From Ovis canadensis (taxonomy: Eukaryota; Chordata; Mammalia; Artiodactyla; Bovidae), in assembly GCF_042477335.2 (NCBI RefSeq), contig NC_091255.1, positions 23,290,501 through 23,354,500 of the forward strand: a stretch of DNA of 64,000 nt. Direction: 5' to 3'. Shown here piece after piece: positions 54,701 to 64,000 of this stretch (within the stretch, counting starts at the first letter, position 1; every line of letters begins with the position of its first letter). The notes below the pieces were generated by a model. That model was given only the letters and a program-made list of their open reading frames with translations. It was not told the DNA's origin and searched no databases. The position numbers and the translations under genes were made by a program.

Positions 54701-57700
54701 TCAGGGTGGAAGTAAGTGACTCACCCACTGAAATTTTGTCCCCAAAGGCCAAGGACACCTGCTTTGGAGGAGCCCTTCCTGGACTTGCTCTCAGGAGAGC
54801 TGAGCTGCAAGCTCACCTCTGCCCCTTCTTTGCTGTGTGACCTCGGCAAGTCACTTAACCTCTCTGAGTCAGTTGTTCCTCTGAGAAACAGGGTTTATTT
54901 GCTTCTCACAATTCTCTGAGGATAATAAGAAGCTTAAACTGGTTATGGCTGTGGCCATTCCTTTCAGGAAGGACAAGGAGAGAAATTACCTCCTTGAGTC
55001 TTCTCCCAGATGGCCTGGGTGTTATAGTTCTCCTTTTCAGAAGAGAGAGAAATTTCCACTCCCAGATTCTGTTCCCAGAAGACAGTTGAATAGGCTGCTG
55101 GAATGTACATGTGCAGTGTTTTGGGTGGGGCCCAAACCAACCCCTTGTCCCCAGTGCAGAGGTCAGGCTGCCCCTCTTCTTCCCCAGGTACCTGGCCAGT
55201 GGCTCCGGAGACACGACAGTTCGCTTCTGGGATCTCAGCACTGAGACGCCACACTTCACATGCCAGGGTCGGTGCGCACACAGTTACCCACAGAGCAGGG
55301 GTTGATACAGTGGCAGGCGGATGATTCATTCAGCTCTTTAGTTCCTGGGAGGCCCAGAGCGCACTCCAGCCTCTTAATATCCAGTTAGCGGTTGCCAGTT
55401 CCTAGGTTGAGACTTTACCCTTGAGCCCCACTAGCCACTTACAAACAAGCAGAGACTGGACCCAAAAGTCAGTGTGAGGATGCGGGCAGGGACTGGCTGG
55501 CTGGTAGCAAGGAGAACTGGGCTTAAGTCCGGTCTCTGACATAGTAGTCCTTAAACTTGAACATGCATCAGAATTACCTAGAGGGCTTGTTAAAATACAG
55601 ATTTCTGGGTCCCACCCCCAGAATTTTTGTCTCCTCCGGTCTGGGATGTGGCCTGAGAATTTGCATTTCAAGTTGCCGGGTGGTACTGATGCTGCTGGCC
55701 TGGGAGCCTCACACTAGTGAGGTGACCTGTGTGTAGGCCTCGCTTCCTTTCTAAGCTTCAGTTTTCTCATCTGGAAAATGGGAGTGATACTTCTCGCGTT
55801 GTTCCATACTCTAGAGTTATCGTGAGAATTGTAAGGGGGCTGACGTGTGCAAGAATTTTATATCACGTGGCATGTGAGGAGCTGTTAGAAAGTGGTGGTG
55901 TTATCTGTGCAGCAGGTGCATGGCTCTGGCCCTTGGGGAGGGTTTGCCATTTGCCTAGGGAGTCTCATCCCTTCGATCGGTGTTTGAGCGTTCATTTATT
56001 TGGCAGCTAGCTATAGCACTTTCTGCAGTATGCCAGGCATTGCTGAGTGTTTGGGATAAAGACAGGTGTGGCCCCCCTCTCTCCCCTCCCTGCTTTCCCA
56101 GGACACAGACACTGGGTCCTTAGCATATCCTGGTCCCCAGACGGCAAGAAGCTGGCTTCAGGCTGTAAGAATGGCCAGGTAGATGATGCTTGGGGTACTT
56201 AGGTGGGGACCCTGGAGTCCCTTCCTGGGAGTACCTCAGAATGAGGTACTGGGGTCTTTAGGGAGGGGTGGCTGGGGGCTATGGGCAGGGGACCTTGGGT
56301 GGGGCCAGGGGAAGGTTGGGGAGGGTTATTTGATGAGCTTCTGTCCTGCAGATTCTCCTGTGGGACCCAAGCACAGGGAAGCAAGTGGGCAGGGCACTCA
56401 CTGGCCACAGCAAGTGGATCACAGCCCTGAGCTGGGAGCCCCTCCACGCGTAAGTGACACTGACAACTGGGGTGAACTGGGAGCCAGGGGTTCAAAGCTG
56501 TACCCTACCCGTGCTCGGTGCAGAGGAGTCTTAGGGACCCTACCCGTGCTCGGTGCAGAGGAGTCTTAGGGGACAGGGTGGGGGCTCTGACTGGCAGTGA
56601 CGGCGTGGCAGGCAGCGGGGAAGGTCGTCTGCACCTGCGAGTGGGGGTGGAGGATGCTCATCACAGGCCCTGAGAGCCACCTTGCAGCGCCACCAGATGG
56701 TGGGGTCAGGAAGCCGTCGAGACGTTATCCCCAGCCTTCGAGCTGGGCATCAGGAGGCAGCGTGGGAAGACAGGCATTGCCTGCTCATAAGTGAGGACCC
56801 GTCTCTTCCTCTCCAGCAACCCCGAGTGTCGCTACGTGGCCAGCAGCTCCAAGGACGGCAGCGTGCGGGTCTGGGACACGACCGCGGGCCTCTGCGAGCG
56901 CATCCTCACCGGGCACACACAGTCAGTCACCTGTCTCCGGTGGGGAGGGGACGGGCTTCTCTACTCGGCCTCCCAGGACCGCACCATCAAAGTCTGGAGG
57001 GCTCATGATGTAAGAGCTGGGAAGGGTCCGGAACCAGCCTGGGGAAATCGCTGGTCAGGGATGTCAAACCAGTGTTTCCTGAACTTGTTCCGGGAACTGC
57101 TCAGGGAGGTGCTTTTGAACAGTGGGTCCTGGGGTCGGTGCCACGTTATAGCGGAGAGTCCAGGGCCCCTGAGCATGGTCAGGCCCTGGAATTTCCTGCT
57201 GTCGGAAGCCTATTTAGGTTTATCAGACCTGCTGTATCGCAAACTTACTGGACTAGAGCCCTTTTTCCCTGACATTTCTCTTCTGTGAAACATATTTTCA
57301 GAAACACTGATCTGACCAGAGGGTTTGAGTTTTGATTCCGATCACAGTGAGTGATCTGATGGGTGATTTGATTCAGATCACAGTGAATGAGGGCCCTGCT
57401 TCTGAGTCCTGTGGGCACCCCCGTCTTCTGGGGCTGACCTGGACATTCATGTTCCCAGGGGTGCAGACTGCTCTGTGGGCATCTGACCTGTCTCCGTCTA
57501 CCCTAGGGCGTGCTGTGCCGGACTCTGCAAGGCCACGGCCACTGGGTGAACACCATGGCCCTCAGCACCGACTACGCCCTGCGCACGGGGGCCTTTGAGC
57601 CTGCCGAGGCCTCAGTGAACGCCCAAGACCTCCGAGGGTCCTGTGAGTGAGCGGGAGGAGGCAGGGAGGAAGAGCTGCTTGAGAAGGAGCCAGCTCTCTG

Positions 57701-60700
57701 GCTTCACGTGTGAGGGGCCAGCCTCGGCCGGATGGGGGGGTGCTTGCTGTCCGTGTTGAATTTTCTCATCAGCCTTGTTCCTTCTTTCCTTTGGTGCCTG
57801 GTCACAGTGCAGGAGTTGAAGGAGAAGGCCCTGAGCCGCTACAACCTCGTGCGGGTGAGTGTCCCCAGCATCCCCAACTCCATGCGGGGTTTCTCCTCAT
57901 CCCCCAAACCCTGCACAGGCTCAGTTCTAGCCCTAGTACATAAAGTACTGTCCCCCCAAAGTTCTTCCTTTACAATTCTAAAATCTTAGTGTGCTGGGGA
58001 TCATTTTATTTCACTTTGGTTTTTTGTGTTTGTTTTTTGGTTTTTTTTTTTTTGCTTATCTATTTATTTGTAATTCTAAGGTACCCGTTTATTTATTTTG
58101 GCCTCAGAATTCAGGCTCTTAGTTCCCCAGCCGGGGACAGACCTCCTCTCCCCTGCATTGGGAACATGGAGTCTTAATCACTGGACACCAGAGAAGTCCC
58201 TCTCTTTTTAAAATTTCATTTAGTTTCAGTAACACATTCAGATAGTCTAGGGTTCAAAGAACACAAAAGAAGGAGGTGGTGGAGAGCCTCTCATCTCTGT
58301 GGCTCCTTCTGGAAGCATCCAGCTCTCCCAGTGTCTCGTGTCTCCTTTCCGAGACTTCACATACACGTGTATACACTACACACGGTGCAGATAGACACGC
58401 ATATAAAACCCTCCCCCCTTTTAAGATCCCACTGTGGGACGTCCCTGGCGGTCCGGTGGTTAAGAGCCCATGATTGAGCAGACAGTGGAGTGTTCGCCTC
58501 TGAGGTCGGGTCTCCTCCCTGAGACCGTGTGCGCTTTCTTGCCTCCGCAGGGCCGGGGCCCAGAGAGGCTGGTGTCTGGCTCAGACGACTTCACCCTGTT
58601 CCTATGGTCCCCAGCAGAGGACAAGAAGCCCCTGGCACGGATGACGGGGCACCAGGCCCTCATCAACCAGGTGGTCTTCTCCCCAGACTCCCGCATCATC
58701 GCCAGCGCCTCCTTCGACAAGTCCATCAAGCTGTGGGACGGCAGGACGGGCAAGTGAGTGGGGGGTGTGGGCCCGGGAGGAGGGGTGCTCCCCCTCCGGA
58801 CGGAGCTCGGCTCTGCTGCTTTCTCACTGTGTGGCTCTGGCAAGTGGTTGGAGTTTTTTCTTAATATTTATTTATTTCGTTTTTATTTTTGGCTCTGCTG
58901 CACCTTCGTTTCCACTCGCGGGCTTTCTCTAGTTGCGGTGAGCGGGGGCCACTCTCTGATTGTGGCGTGCGGGCTTCTCATTGCAGTGGCTTCTCTTGTT
59001 GTGAAGGTTCTAGGTGGGCGGGCTCAGTAGTTGTGGCACGCGGGGTGGGCTTAGCTGCCCCGGGGCATGTGGGATCTTCCCAGACCAGGAAAGAAGCGAA
59101 CCCATCCCCTGCGTTGGCAGGCGGATTCCTAAGCACTGGACCACCAGGGGAGTCCCTGGATTTTCTGAGCCTCTTTCCTCTTCTGAGTGTGCAGACCCCT
59201 TACCTCTGAGCCTTATCACAAGGATTAAATGAGGTGGTATGTTCAGCACCCTCACTAAGCGGGCGCGGAAAATGGCTAGTTCCTTGTACGCCTAGGGAGA
59301 GAGATGGTCTGAAAGCCGGCCAAGGGCCGGGGATGCAGCGGGTAGTGTAGGTCTGTGGTCTAGTTGTTATCTGGCCCTCCTTACAGTGGAGTCCACAGAT
59401 CTGACAGTGCGTTACCTGTCTGGGAGCTTGGTGGAATTGCAGAACCCTGGGCCCCAGCCCAGAGCTTGGGGATCAGAACCCACCATTTAAGGTCACCTTT
59501 CAGGTCTGAGAAGCAGTGGTGTGACGAGGCACAGTGCCCTCCCAGTTGATAGGAGGAGAGGTCGAGGCATGGGTTGGGGAAGGAGTGGGGAAACACTCCT
59601 GAGGCCAAAGGGGGACTTACGTGTCCGTCTCCGTGTATCTCCACACCAAAGTCCTTGAAATAGGCTGTTCGGTTCCCTTTTTTTAAAATTCATTTACTTG
59701 TCTGGGTTAGGTCTTAGTTGCAGCGTGAGGGGTCTTCACTTTGGCATGTAGCCTTCTCTTCTTGCAGACATGGGCTCAGTTGCCCCGTGGCATGTGGGAT
59801 CTTAGTTCCCCAACCAGGGATCAAACCCGAGTCGCCTGCATTAGAAGGTGGATTCTCAACCACTGGACCCCCAGGGAAGTCCCCAGCTCCTTTTTAAGAC
59901 AAGGAAACAGTCTCAGGCCCAACAACTTGCACCAGCAGACACAGTCATTCTGTCCTGACCAGGTCCCAGTGGCCCGGCCCACTGTTCCTCCACGCCACCT
60001 GTCAGCAGGCACCTGCTGGGGTGGGGAGAGCAGGGGGTGTCGTGCCGATGGGGCCAAGAGATGGGGGCATTGGAGTCCAAGGCTTGCAAAGTTGAGCAAG
60101 CGTGGAAGCCCGGCAAGAAGCATCCTAGGAGCACTTTTACAAAATCGCAATGACCAGCAGAGATTAAACTGATCCAGGGTGGGGGCCAGGCAGTGAGATT
60201 TTATGCAGGTTCCCAGGTAATCCTGACATGCAGCCACGGTTAAGAATGACTGCTGGGGGCCTCGAGGACCCTTCAGACGTGTTCCCAGGTCTCACATCTG
60301 TCCTCATCCCCCTCCCCCGGCCCAGGTACCTGGCCTCCCTGCGCGGCCACGTGGCTGCCGTGTACCAGATCGCGTGGTCGGCCGACAGCCGGCTCCTGGT
60401 CAGCGGCAGCAGCGACAGCACGCTGAAGGTGTGGGACGTGAAGGCCCGGAAGCTGTCCACGGACCTGCCGGGCCATGCGGATGAGGTGCGGCCGACCCGC
60501 GTGGGCTGAGCGGGGGACTGAAGCCTGCCGCCCAACCCCAGCCCTGCTCACTGCACCGCTGTCTCCCTCCCCCGTTTAGGTATATGCTGTCGACTGGAGT
60601 CCCGACGGCCAGAGAGTGGCCAGCGGTGGGAAGGACAAGTGCCTCCGGATGTGAGTTTGGGGGTAGGGTGGGGCGCAGTGGCGGCCGGTGTGCTTGGCTC

Positions 60701-60867
60701 TCCCGCCCTTGCCCTCGTGGTCGTCCCCCGTGGTGGAGAGTTCCACGGGCTCTCCACCTGCCCAGGCTCTCCCCCATCGTGGGCTCCTGGGACTCTGTGG
60801 TGCCTCCCTTCCCTGAGCTGGGGTCACCATCCCATTCCCTGCCCTTGTTCACAGATGGAGGCGATGA
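51698..60867 (+). CDS. NLE1: NLE1, Notchless homolog 1, complete coding region in 13 exons
   Basis: NLE1 is the mammalian counterpart of yeast Rsa4, a nucleolar and nuclear WD40 protein. It is recruited to pre-60S particles and removed by the AAA+ ATPase MDN1 (Rea1). It was first described as a modifier of Notch signalling. Thirteen exons give 485 residues (487 with the alternative exon 1 donor); I recall 485 for the human protein. An N-terminal NLE ubiquitin-like domain (about residues 10-85, including [19 protein letters not shown] and [10 protein letters not shown]) is followed by eight WD40 repeats from about residue 110, with FWDLS, LWDPS, VWDTT, VWRAH, LFLWSP, LWDGR, VWDVK and IWRR closing strands. 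Rea1 binds an acidic residue of the yeast domain; E68 of HDAEIV is my guess for it. All phases match and no stop interrupts it. AATAAA follows at 61177. Confidence 0.96.
51852..51995 (+). CDS. NLE1: NLE1 exon 2, residues 7-54
   Basis: A 144-nt phase 0-0 exon encoding [19 protein letters not shown] onward to VCNALLAQ, the first half of the NLE domain. TACAG acceptor, CAG|GTGAGC donor. Confidence 0.94.
52246..52897 (-). mobile_element. BovB 3' part, antisense, in NLE1 intron 2
   Basis: About 650 bases, from a (TCAGT)n tail to the segment encoding [20 protein letters not shown] on the minus strand. It reads as a near-identical inverted copy of 50470-51119. Confidence 0.93.
53022..53311 (-). mobile_element. 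BovB 3'-end fragment, antisense
   Basis: 'cagctccgtcgtgtccgact' to 'gaatattcaggactgatttc'. A different, older copy than the preceding one. Confidence 0.9.
53312..53580 (-). mobile_element. Bov-A2 SINE
   Basis: Two Bov-A units in tandem (53335-53435 and 53465-53580), no tRNA head. Directly follows the BovB fragment. Confidence 0.85.
53628..53840 (+). mobile_element. Bov-tA SINE
   Basis: GGGCTTCTCTGGTGGCTCAG head, full body, '...gcaactgaacaacaac'. In NLE1 intron 2. Confidence 0.9.
53850..53985. repeat. MER5A-like fragment
   Basis: 'aaatgcagtacctgggcccc', 'gcagagagtctgcattttc'. Old hAT-type element. Confidence 0.45.
54040..54185 (+). repeat. MIR SINE
   Basis: 'ggacattgagcgaatcactt', 'gtcagggtggttgtgagatg'. 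Confidence 0.5.
54361..54578 (+). CDS. NLE1: NLE1 exon 3, residues 55-126
   Basis: Encodes [19 protein letters not shown] onward to SVAFSPTG plus two bases. It finishes the NLE domain and opens the first WD40 repeat at [16 protein letters not shown] acceptor, AA|GTAAGG donor. Confidence 0.95.
54825..54940 (+). repeat. MIR SINE
   Basis: 'ctgtgtgacctcggcaagtc', 'acttaacctctctgagtcag', in NLE1 intron 3. Confidence 0.65.
55188..55267 (+). CDS. NLE1: NLE1 exon 4, residues 127-153
   Basis: Encodes [19 protein letters not shown] and ETPHFTCQ plus one base. CCCAG acceptor, G|GTCGGT donor (modest match). WD repeat 1 closes at FWDLS. Confidence 0.94.
55540..55715 (-). repeat. MER5A DNA transposon
   Basis: 'cttaaacttgaacatgcatc', 'ttgttaaaatacagatttct', 'gagaatttgcatttcaagtt' follow MER5A in antisense. 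Confidence 0.65.
55725..55870 (+). repeat. MIR SINE
   Basis: 'cttcagttttctcatctgga', 'aaatgggagtgatacttctc'. Confidence 0.6.
56102..56178 (+). CDS. NLE1: NLE1 exon 5, residues 154-179
   Basis: Encodes [19 protein letters not shown] and SGCKNGQ, most of WD repeat 2. CCCAG acceptor, CAG|GTAGAT donor. Confidence 0.94.
56352..56449 (+). CDS. NLE1: NLE1 exon 6, residues 180-211
   Basis: Encodes [19 protein letters not shown] onward to LSWEPLH plus two bases, spanning the repeat 2-3 junction. TGCAG acceptor, GC|GTAAGT donor. A 35-bp tandem duplication lies in the following intron. Confidence 0.94.
56502..56571. repeat. Perfect 35-bp tandem duplication in NLE1 intron 6
   Basis: 56502-56536 equals 56537-56571 base for base (starting ACCCTACCCGTGCTCGGTGC). 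Not part of a recognised mobile element. Confidence 0.95.
56817..57009 (+). CDS. NLE1: NLE1 exon 7, residues 212-276
   Basis: Encodes [19 protein letters not shown] onward to [10 protein letters not shown], the end of WD repeat 3 and all of repeat 4. CTCCAG acceptor, GAT|GTAAGA donor. Confidence 0.95.
57010..57506. other. NLE1 intron 7
   Basis: 57060-57310 contains a decayed hAT-type remnant ('gtgaaacatattttcagaaa...'), family unsure. A short CAGTGA-rich direct repeat at about 57340-57385. Confidence 0.35.
57507..57642 (+). CDS. NLE1: NLE1 exon 8, residues 277-321
   Basis: Encodes [19 protein letters not shown] onward to AQDLRGS plus one base. It covers the start of WD repeat 5 and the variable loop after it. 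CCTAG acceptor, T|GTGAGT donor. Confidence 0.94.
57808..57854 (+). CDS. NLE1: NLE1 exon 9, residues 322-337
   Basis: A 47-nt exon encoding [16 protein letters not shown]. It forms a short helix-like insert between WD repeats. CACAG acceptor, CGG|GTGAGT donor. Confidence 0.93.
58005..58200 (-). mobile_element. CHR-type SINE with T-rich end
   Basis: A T-rich start, then 'cttagttccccagccgggga' to 'cactggacaccagagaagtc'. Confidence 0.7.
58201..58436. other. NLE1 intron 9, middle
   Basis: Nothing named. A short L1-like phrase near 58215. Confidence 0.35.
58437..58475 (+). mobile_element. CHR head fragment
   Basis: 'gggacgtccctggcggtccg' and 'tggttaagagccc' only; about 75 bases before exon 10. 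Confidence 0.6.
58551..58753 (+). CDS. NLE1: NLE1 exon 10, residues 338-404
   Basis: Encodes [19 protein letters not shown] onward to IKLWDGRTG plus two bases: the end of repeat 5 and all of repeat 6. CGCAG acceptor, AA|GTGAGT donor. Confidence 0.95.
58865..59158 (-). mobile_element. Long CHR-2-type SINE inserted in a MIR
   Basis: 'gggctttctctagttgcggt' to 'ctggaccaccaggggagtcc'. MIR phrases flank it ('tttctcactgtgtggctctg' at 58820-58840; 'tctgagcctctttcctcttc' at 59164-59183). Confidence 0.85.
59380..59500. repeat. MER5A-like fragment
   Basis: 'gaattgcagaaccctgggcc', 'gggatcagaacccaccattt'. Confidence 0.45.
59690..59884 (-). mobile_element. CHR-2-type SINE
   Basis: 'cttcttgcagacatgggctc' to 'actggacccccagggaagtc'. 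Confidence 0.82.
60138..60258 (+). repeat. MER5A-like fragment
   Basis: 'gcaggttcccaggtaatcc', 'tgacatgcagccacggttaa', 'gaatgactgctgg'. Ends about 65 bases before NLE1 exon 11. Confidence 0.5.
60326..60485 (+). CDS. NLE1: NLE1 exon 11, residues 405-458
   Basis: Encodes [19 protein letters not shown] onward to LPGHADE, which is WD repeat 7. CCCAG acceptor, GAG|GTGCGG donor. KARKLSTDL differs from the KAQKL I recall for other mammals; this may be a lineage change. Confidence 0.95.
60580..60650 (+). CDS. NLE1: NLE1 exon 12, residues 459-481
   Basis: Encodes [19 protein letters not shown] and KCLR plus two bases, starting WD repeat 8. TTTAG acceptor, AT|GTGAGT donor. Confidence 0.94.
60855..60867 (+). 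CDS. NLE1: NLE1 exon 13 (last), residues 482-485 and stop
   Basis: Thirteen coding bases give IWRR then TGA at 60865-60867, closing the last propeller blade. CACAG acceptor. The 3' UTR runs about 330 bases to the poly(A) site. Confidence 0.93.
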
Positions 60868-61176
60868 GAAGCCCCCCAGGTCTCTGGGATCCCCACCTGG
60901 ACTCAGCCTCCGCCCGCTGCCTGCTCTGACGGAAGGCCTCAGGCTGGGCGATGACCTTGAGAACAAGCGTGGCCTGCTGTCCTCGGTCAGACCCCACGGG
61001 GGTCCCTCCGCAGAACGGGAGGTCGAAGGTCACAGGATGTCGTCACTGAGCCCAGTCTTTGGCCATCATTTGGTACCTTGCTGGCGCGAGCAGCTGTGAA
61101 AAGCCGGGCGATGACCAGCTGCTGCTTTTTCTAAATGCTGTCTCTCTTCAGGGTCAGGCCCTGGATTCTGTGACCA

Positions 61177-61182
61177 AATAAA
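61177..61182 (+). terminator. NLE1 poly(A) signal AATAAA
   Basis: Canonical AATAAA 310 bases after the NLE1 stop, followed by a T/G-rich stretch (ATTTTGTGCG, then GTTTGGGTT) that suits the downstream element. Cleavage would fall near 61195-61205. Confidence 0.8.
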
Positions 61183-61204
61183 TAATTTATATTTTGTGCG
61201 TTTG

Positions 61205-62287
61205 GGTTACGATTCCTGTCCTCGATGCCCAGGGGTCTACGCTGGGTCAGTTCATGCAGCTGGGCTACTCCAGTACCATGCTGAGCAGGAAGCGGCCTTT
61301 CTTTTCTCGCCACTGTGTCTACGAGGGAGAGGCTGGGGTGACCTGCTGAGGCCCGTCTCGTAGTAGCCAGAGGAGGCTCTTAAGGCTGTGTTGTCCCTTT
61401 TGGCGGCATGAGCCACGTGTAGCTGTTTGCGTGAACTAGAATTCAGCCCAGTTAGAAATGCTCTTGTCGCGCGAGCTCGAGGCTACTTCCTGGTCTGGAC
61501 TGCACAGGGTGAGGACGCCATGACCATCACAGGGACTTGTGCCAGCCCTGCTGCTCTGGAGGGCTTTCCCTGACCTCATTCAGGGTCACTGGGCTCTCGG
61601 GGTTCAGAGAGGCGGTCCCCGAGGGCTCCCCCTAGTGGGTCATGCAGTGGTGCAGGCTCGGGCAGAAGTGGGGATGGTGTGATGGGCAGGGTGGCTCTCT
61701 GCCCCCCAAAGACTCACAGGGAGAAGGGAACCCCCACCAGGACGTGCTCAGACCTTGGAGCAAGGTCTTGCCCCCACTTCTCTTCCAGGACCAGGTGCCT
61801 CTACCCGGGTTGAATTCCAGCCATCCTTGTATGGAGCACTCGGGGCGACAGCCTGTTTTGACTTCTTGGTCCTCCTCACCCTCCCTCACCCACATCTGTG
61901 TTTTTATGATTTTGCACCTTGCCTGGCTCTGGTTCTCGGCTTCCACCTGCCTGGTCTCTGCAGTGGGACTGCGTGTGGGGTGAAGGGAGGCAACGGGCTC
62001 TGAGGTCCCACTCTGTGCCAGGCTCCCTGCTGCTGGGCTCTCACTTGAGCCTCACAGTGACCCTGCAGCAGTGCCTGGAAGGACCATGCCACATCCCCAG
62101 GGCGGGGTACAGATGTGAAGAAACAAAGAGGCAAATAGGTTTCTAGCCTTCCTTAGTATTCCTTGGACACGTGATGAATGTAATTCACATAGGAGGGGAG
62201 GGGCATTTTGTCGTCAACCGCTTGGGAAATGCTGGCTAAAGCCAAGTAAAGCAGGTTTCTGTGCTGTCACAGCCCCCTGCCCCAACC
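61205..62287. other. Intergenic DNA between NLE1 and FNDC8
   Basis: No gene. 61985-62145 resembles antisense MIR ('gtgccaggctccctgctgct', 'tcacttgagcctcacagtga'). Confidence 0.4.
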
Positions 62288-62402
62288 TTTTCTTTCTGGC
62301 CACGGCACACAGCATGTGGGATCTAGTTCCCTGACCAGGGCTGAACCCTCACGCCTTGCACTGTAAGTGCAGCATCTTAACCACTGGAAGCCAGGGAAGT
62401 CC
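62288..62402 (-). mobile_element. CHR-type tRNA SINE
   Basis: 'cagcatgtgggatctagttc' to 'ccactggaagccagggaagt'. Confidence 0.8.
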
Positions 62403-62800
62403 CACATCCCCGTACTTTTGACGAGGAAATCCAGCCCCAGAAGCGTACGTGGTTTGTCTGAGCCGTCACATCCAGGAAGAGCCGAAGTGAAACAGAAGGG
62501 ATTAAACCCTCCCATCAGAGCTCGGGCACTTTGCCCCATGTCCCCCTGAGCTCAAGTCGGGCTGACAGTGTGCAGGCTGTCACTGCCTCTGTCCAGCATC
62601 ACTGTTTTTCCTGGCGAGCGCTGCAGTCTTTGGGGACCGTCTCTTTCTCTCACGGGGAAAGGTTGATGGCATCTCATGACCCCATGTCCCCTTGACCTAC
62701 CTGGACTCTCGGTCCTGGCAGAAGCCAGAAGGGTGAGGGGCCGCGGCCCAGCTGAGGCCGTCACTGGCACGAAGCAGAATCTCAGGGTGCTGGGTGACCT
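62403..62800. other. Intergenic DNA before the FNDC8 end
   Basis: 62410-62500 resembles antisense MIR ('tttgacgaggaaatccagcc'). Rest unassigned. Confidence 0.4.
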
Positions 62801-62806
62801 GCAGGT

Positions 62807-62812
62807 TTTAAT
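62807..62812 (-). terminator. Candidate FNDC8 poly(A) signal ATTAAA
   Basis: ATTAAA on the minus strand about 250 bases after the FNDC8 stop. It is the commonest variant signal. No AATAAA is seen nearer. FNDC8 and NLE1 would then end about 1.6 kb apart, tail to tail. Confidence 0.45.
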
Positions 62813-63062
62813 GAGGGACCTGGACCAGCCCAGATCTGGGGAAGGAAGCCTAGCAACTACGGGCAGTGGAGGCTGATCTGGCCTGGCCTGCAGAGGCTCC
62901 GGGTGAGCAGAGCTCCCCTCTAACCTCGGCCCCAGGCCTGGGACCAGCAGGGTGGTTGGTGGTTCCCTGGCTAAGGGCTGGTGGTACATCTCGTGGTTCT
63001 GACTGCTGAGGGCCCTGGGCCGAAGCCGAAGGTGGGTGAGGGGCTTCCTGGGGCCCTCCCCC

Positions 63063-63983
<921 letters not shown>

Positions 63984-64000
63984 CTAGAAGGAGAGAATCC

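Noticed and set aside
60400-60966. A 188-codon minus-strand frame over NLE1 exons 11-13
   Set aside because: Antisense of verified exons in GC-rich DNA; no recognisable domain.

Overview
The window is nuclear DNA of a ruminant, almost certainly a bovid of the cattle, sheep or goat group. It carries many RTE-type BovB LINEs, their Bov-tA and Bov-A2 SINE derivatives and tRNA-derived CHR SINEs. The older L1, L2, MIR and MER5A fragments are those of any placental mammal. I cannot name the species. The gene order UNC45B - NLE1 - FNDC8 matches the human 17q12 neighbourhood as I remember it, seen here in the opposite direction.

Layout. (1) 1-13.6 kb is intergenic repeat-rich DNA with no supported gene. 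(2) 13,599-42,933, minus strand: all coding exons of UNC45B, the striated-muscle myosin co-chaperone. Nineteen coding exons sum to 2,796 nt, or 931 codons plus stop, with GT-AG splice sites and matching phases throughout. A probable non-coding first exon and promoter lie near 43.55-43.75 kb. (3) 44-51.4 kb is an intergenic graveyard of nested repeats. It includes an MLT1-like LTR fossil split by two BovB insertions, and a 2.26 kb BovB copy with a 405-codon reverse-transcriptase frame. (4) 51,698-60,867, plus strand: NLE1 (Notchless homolog 1), 13 exons, 485 codons (487 with an alternative donor), a WD40 ribosome-assembly factor with a small CpG-rich promoter. (5) 63,063-63,983, minus strand: the last two coding exons of FNDC8. 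The rest of that gene lies beyond the right edge.

The three genes do not form a functional unit. UNC45B acts with HSP90 in folding the myosin motor of striated muscle. NLE1 is a general 60S-subunit maturation factor. FNDC8 is a poorly characterised fibronectin-III protein. UNC45B and NLE1 are head to head about 8 kb apart; NLE1 and FNDC8 converge tail to tail.

I found no previously undescribed system. The points most worth checking are: an inverted pair of closely similar BovB copies flanking the NLE1 promoter and first two exons; tandem splice donors six bases apart in both UNC45B exon 12 and NLE1 exon 1; an LTR fossil reaching almost to a UNC45B splice donor; and two perfect intronic tandem duplications. 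Exon limits were read by hand from splice consensus and phase. Repeat limits are approximate, usually within 5-20 bases for young elements and tens of bases for old ones.
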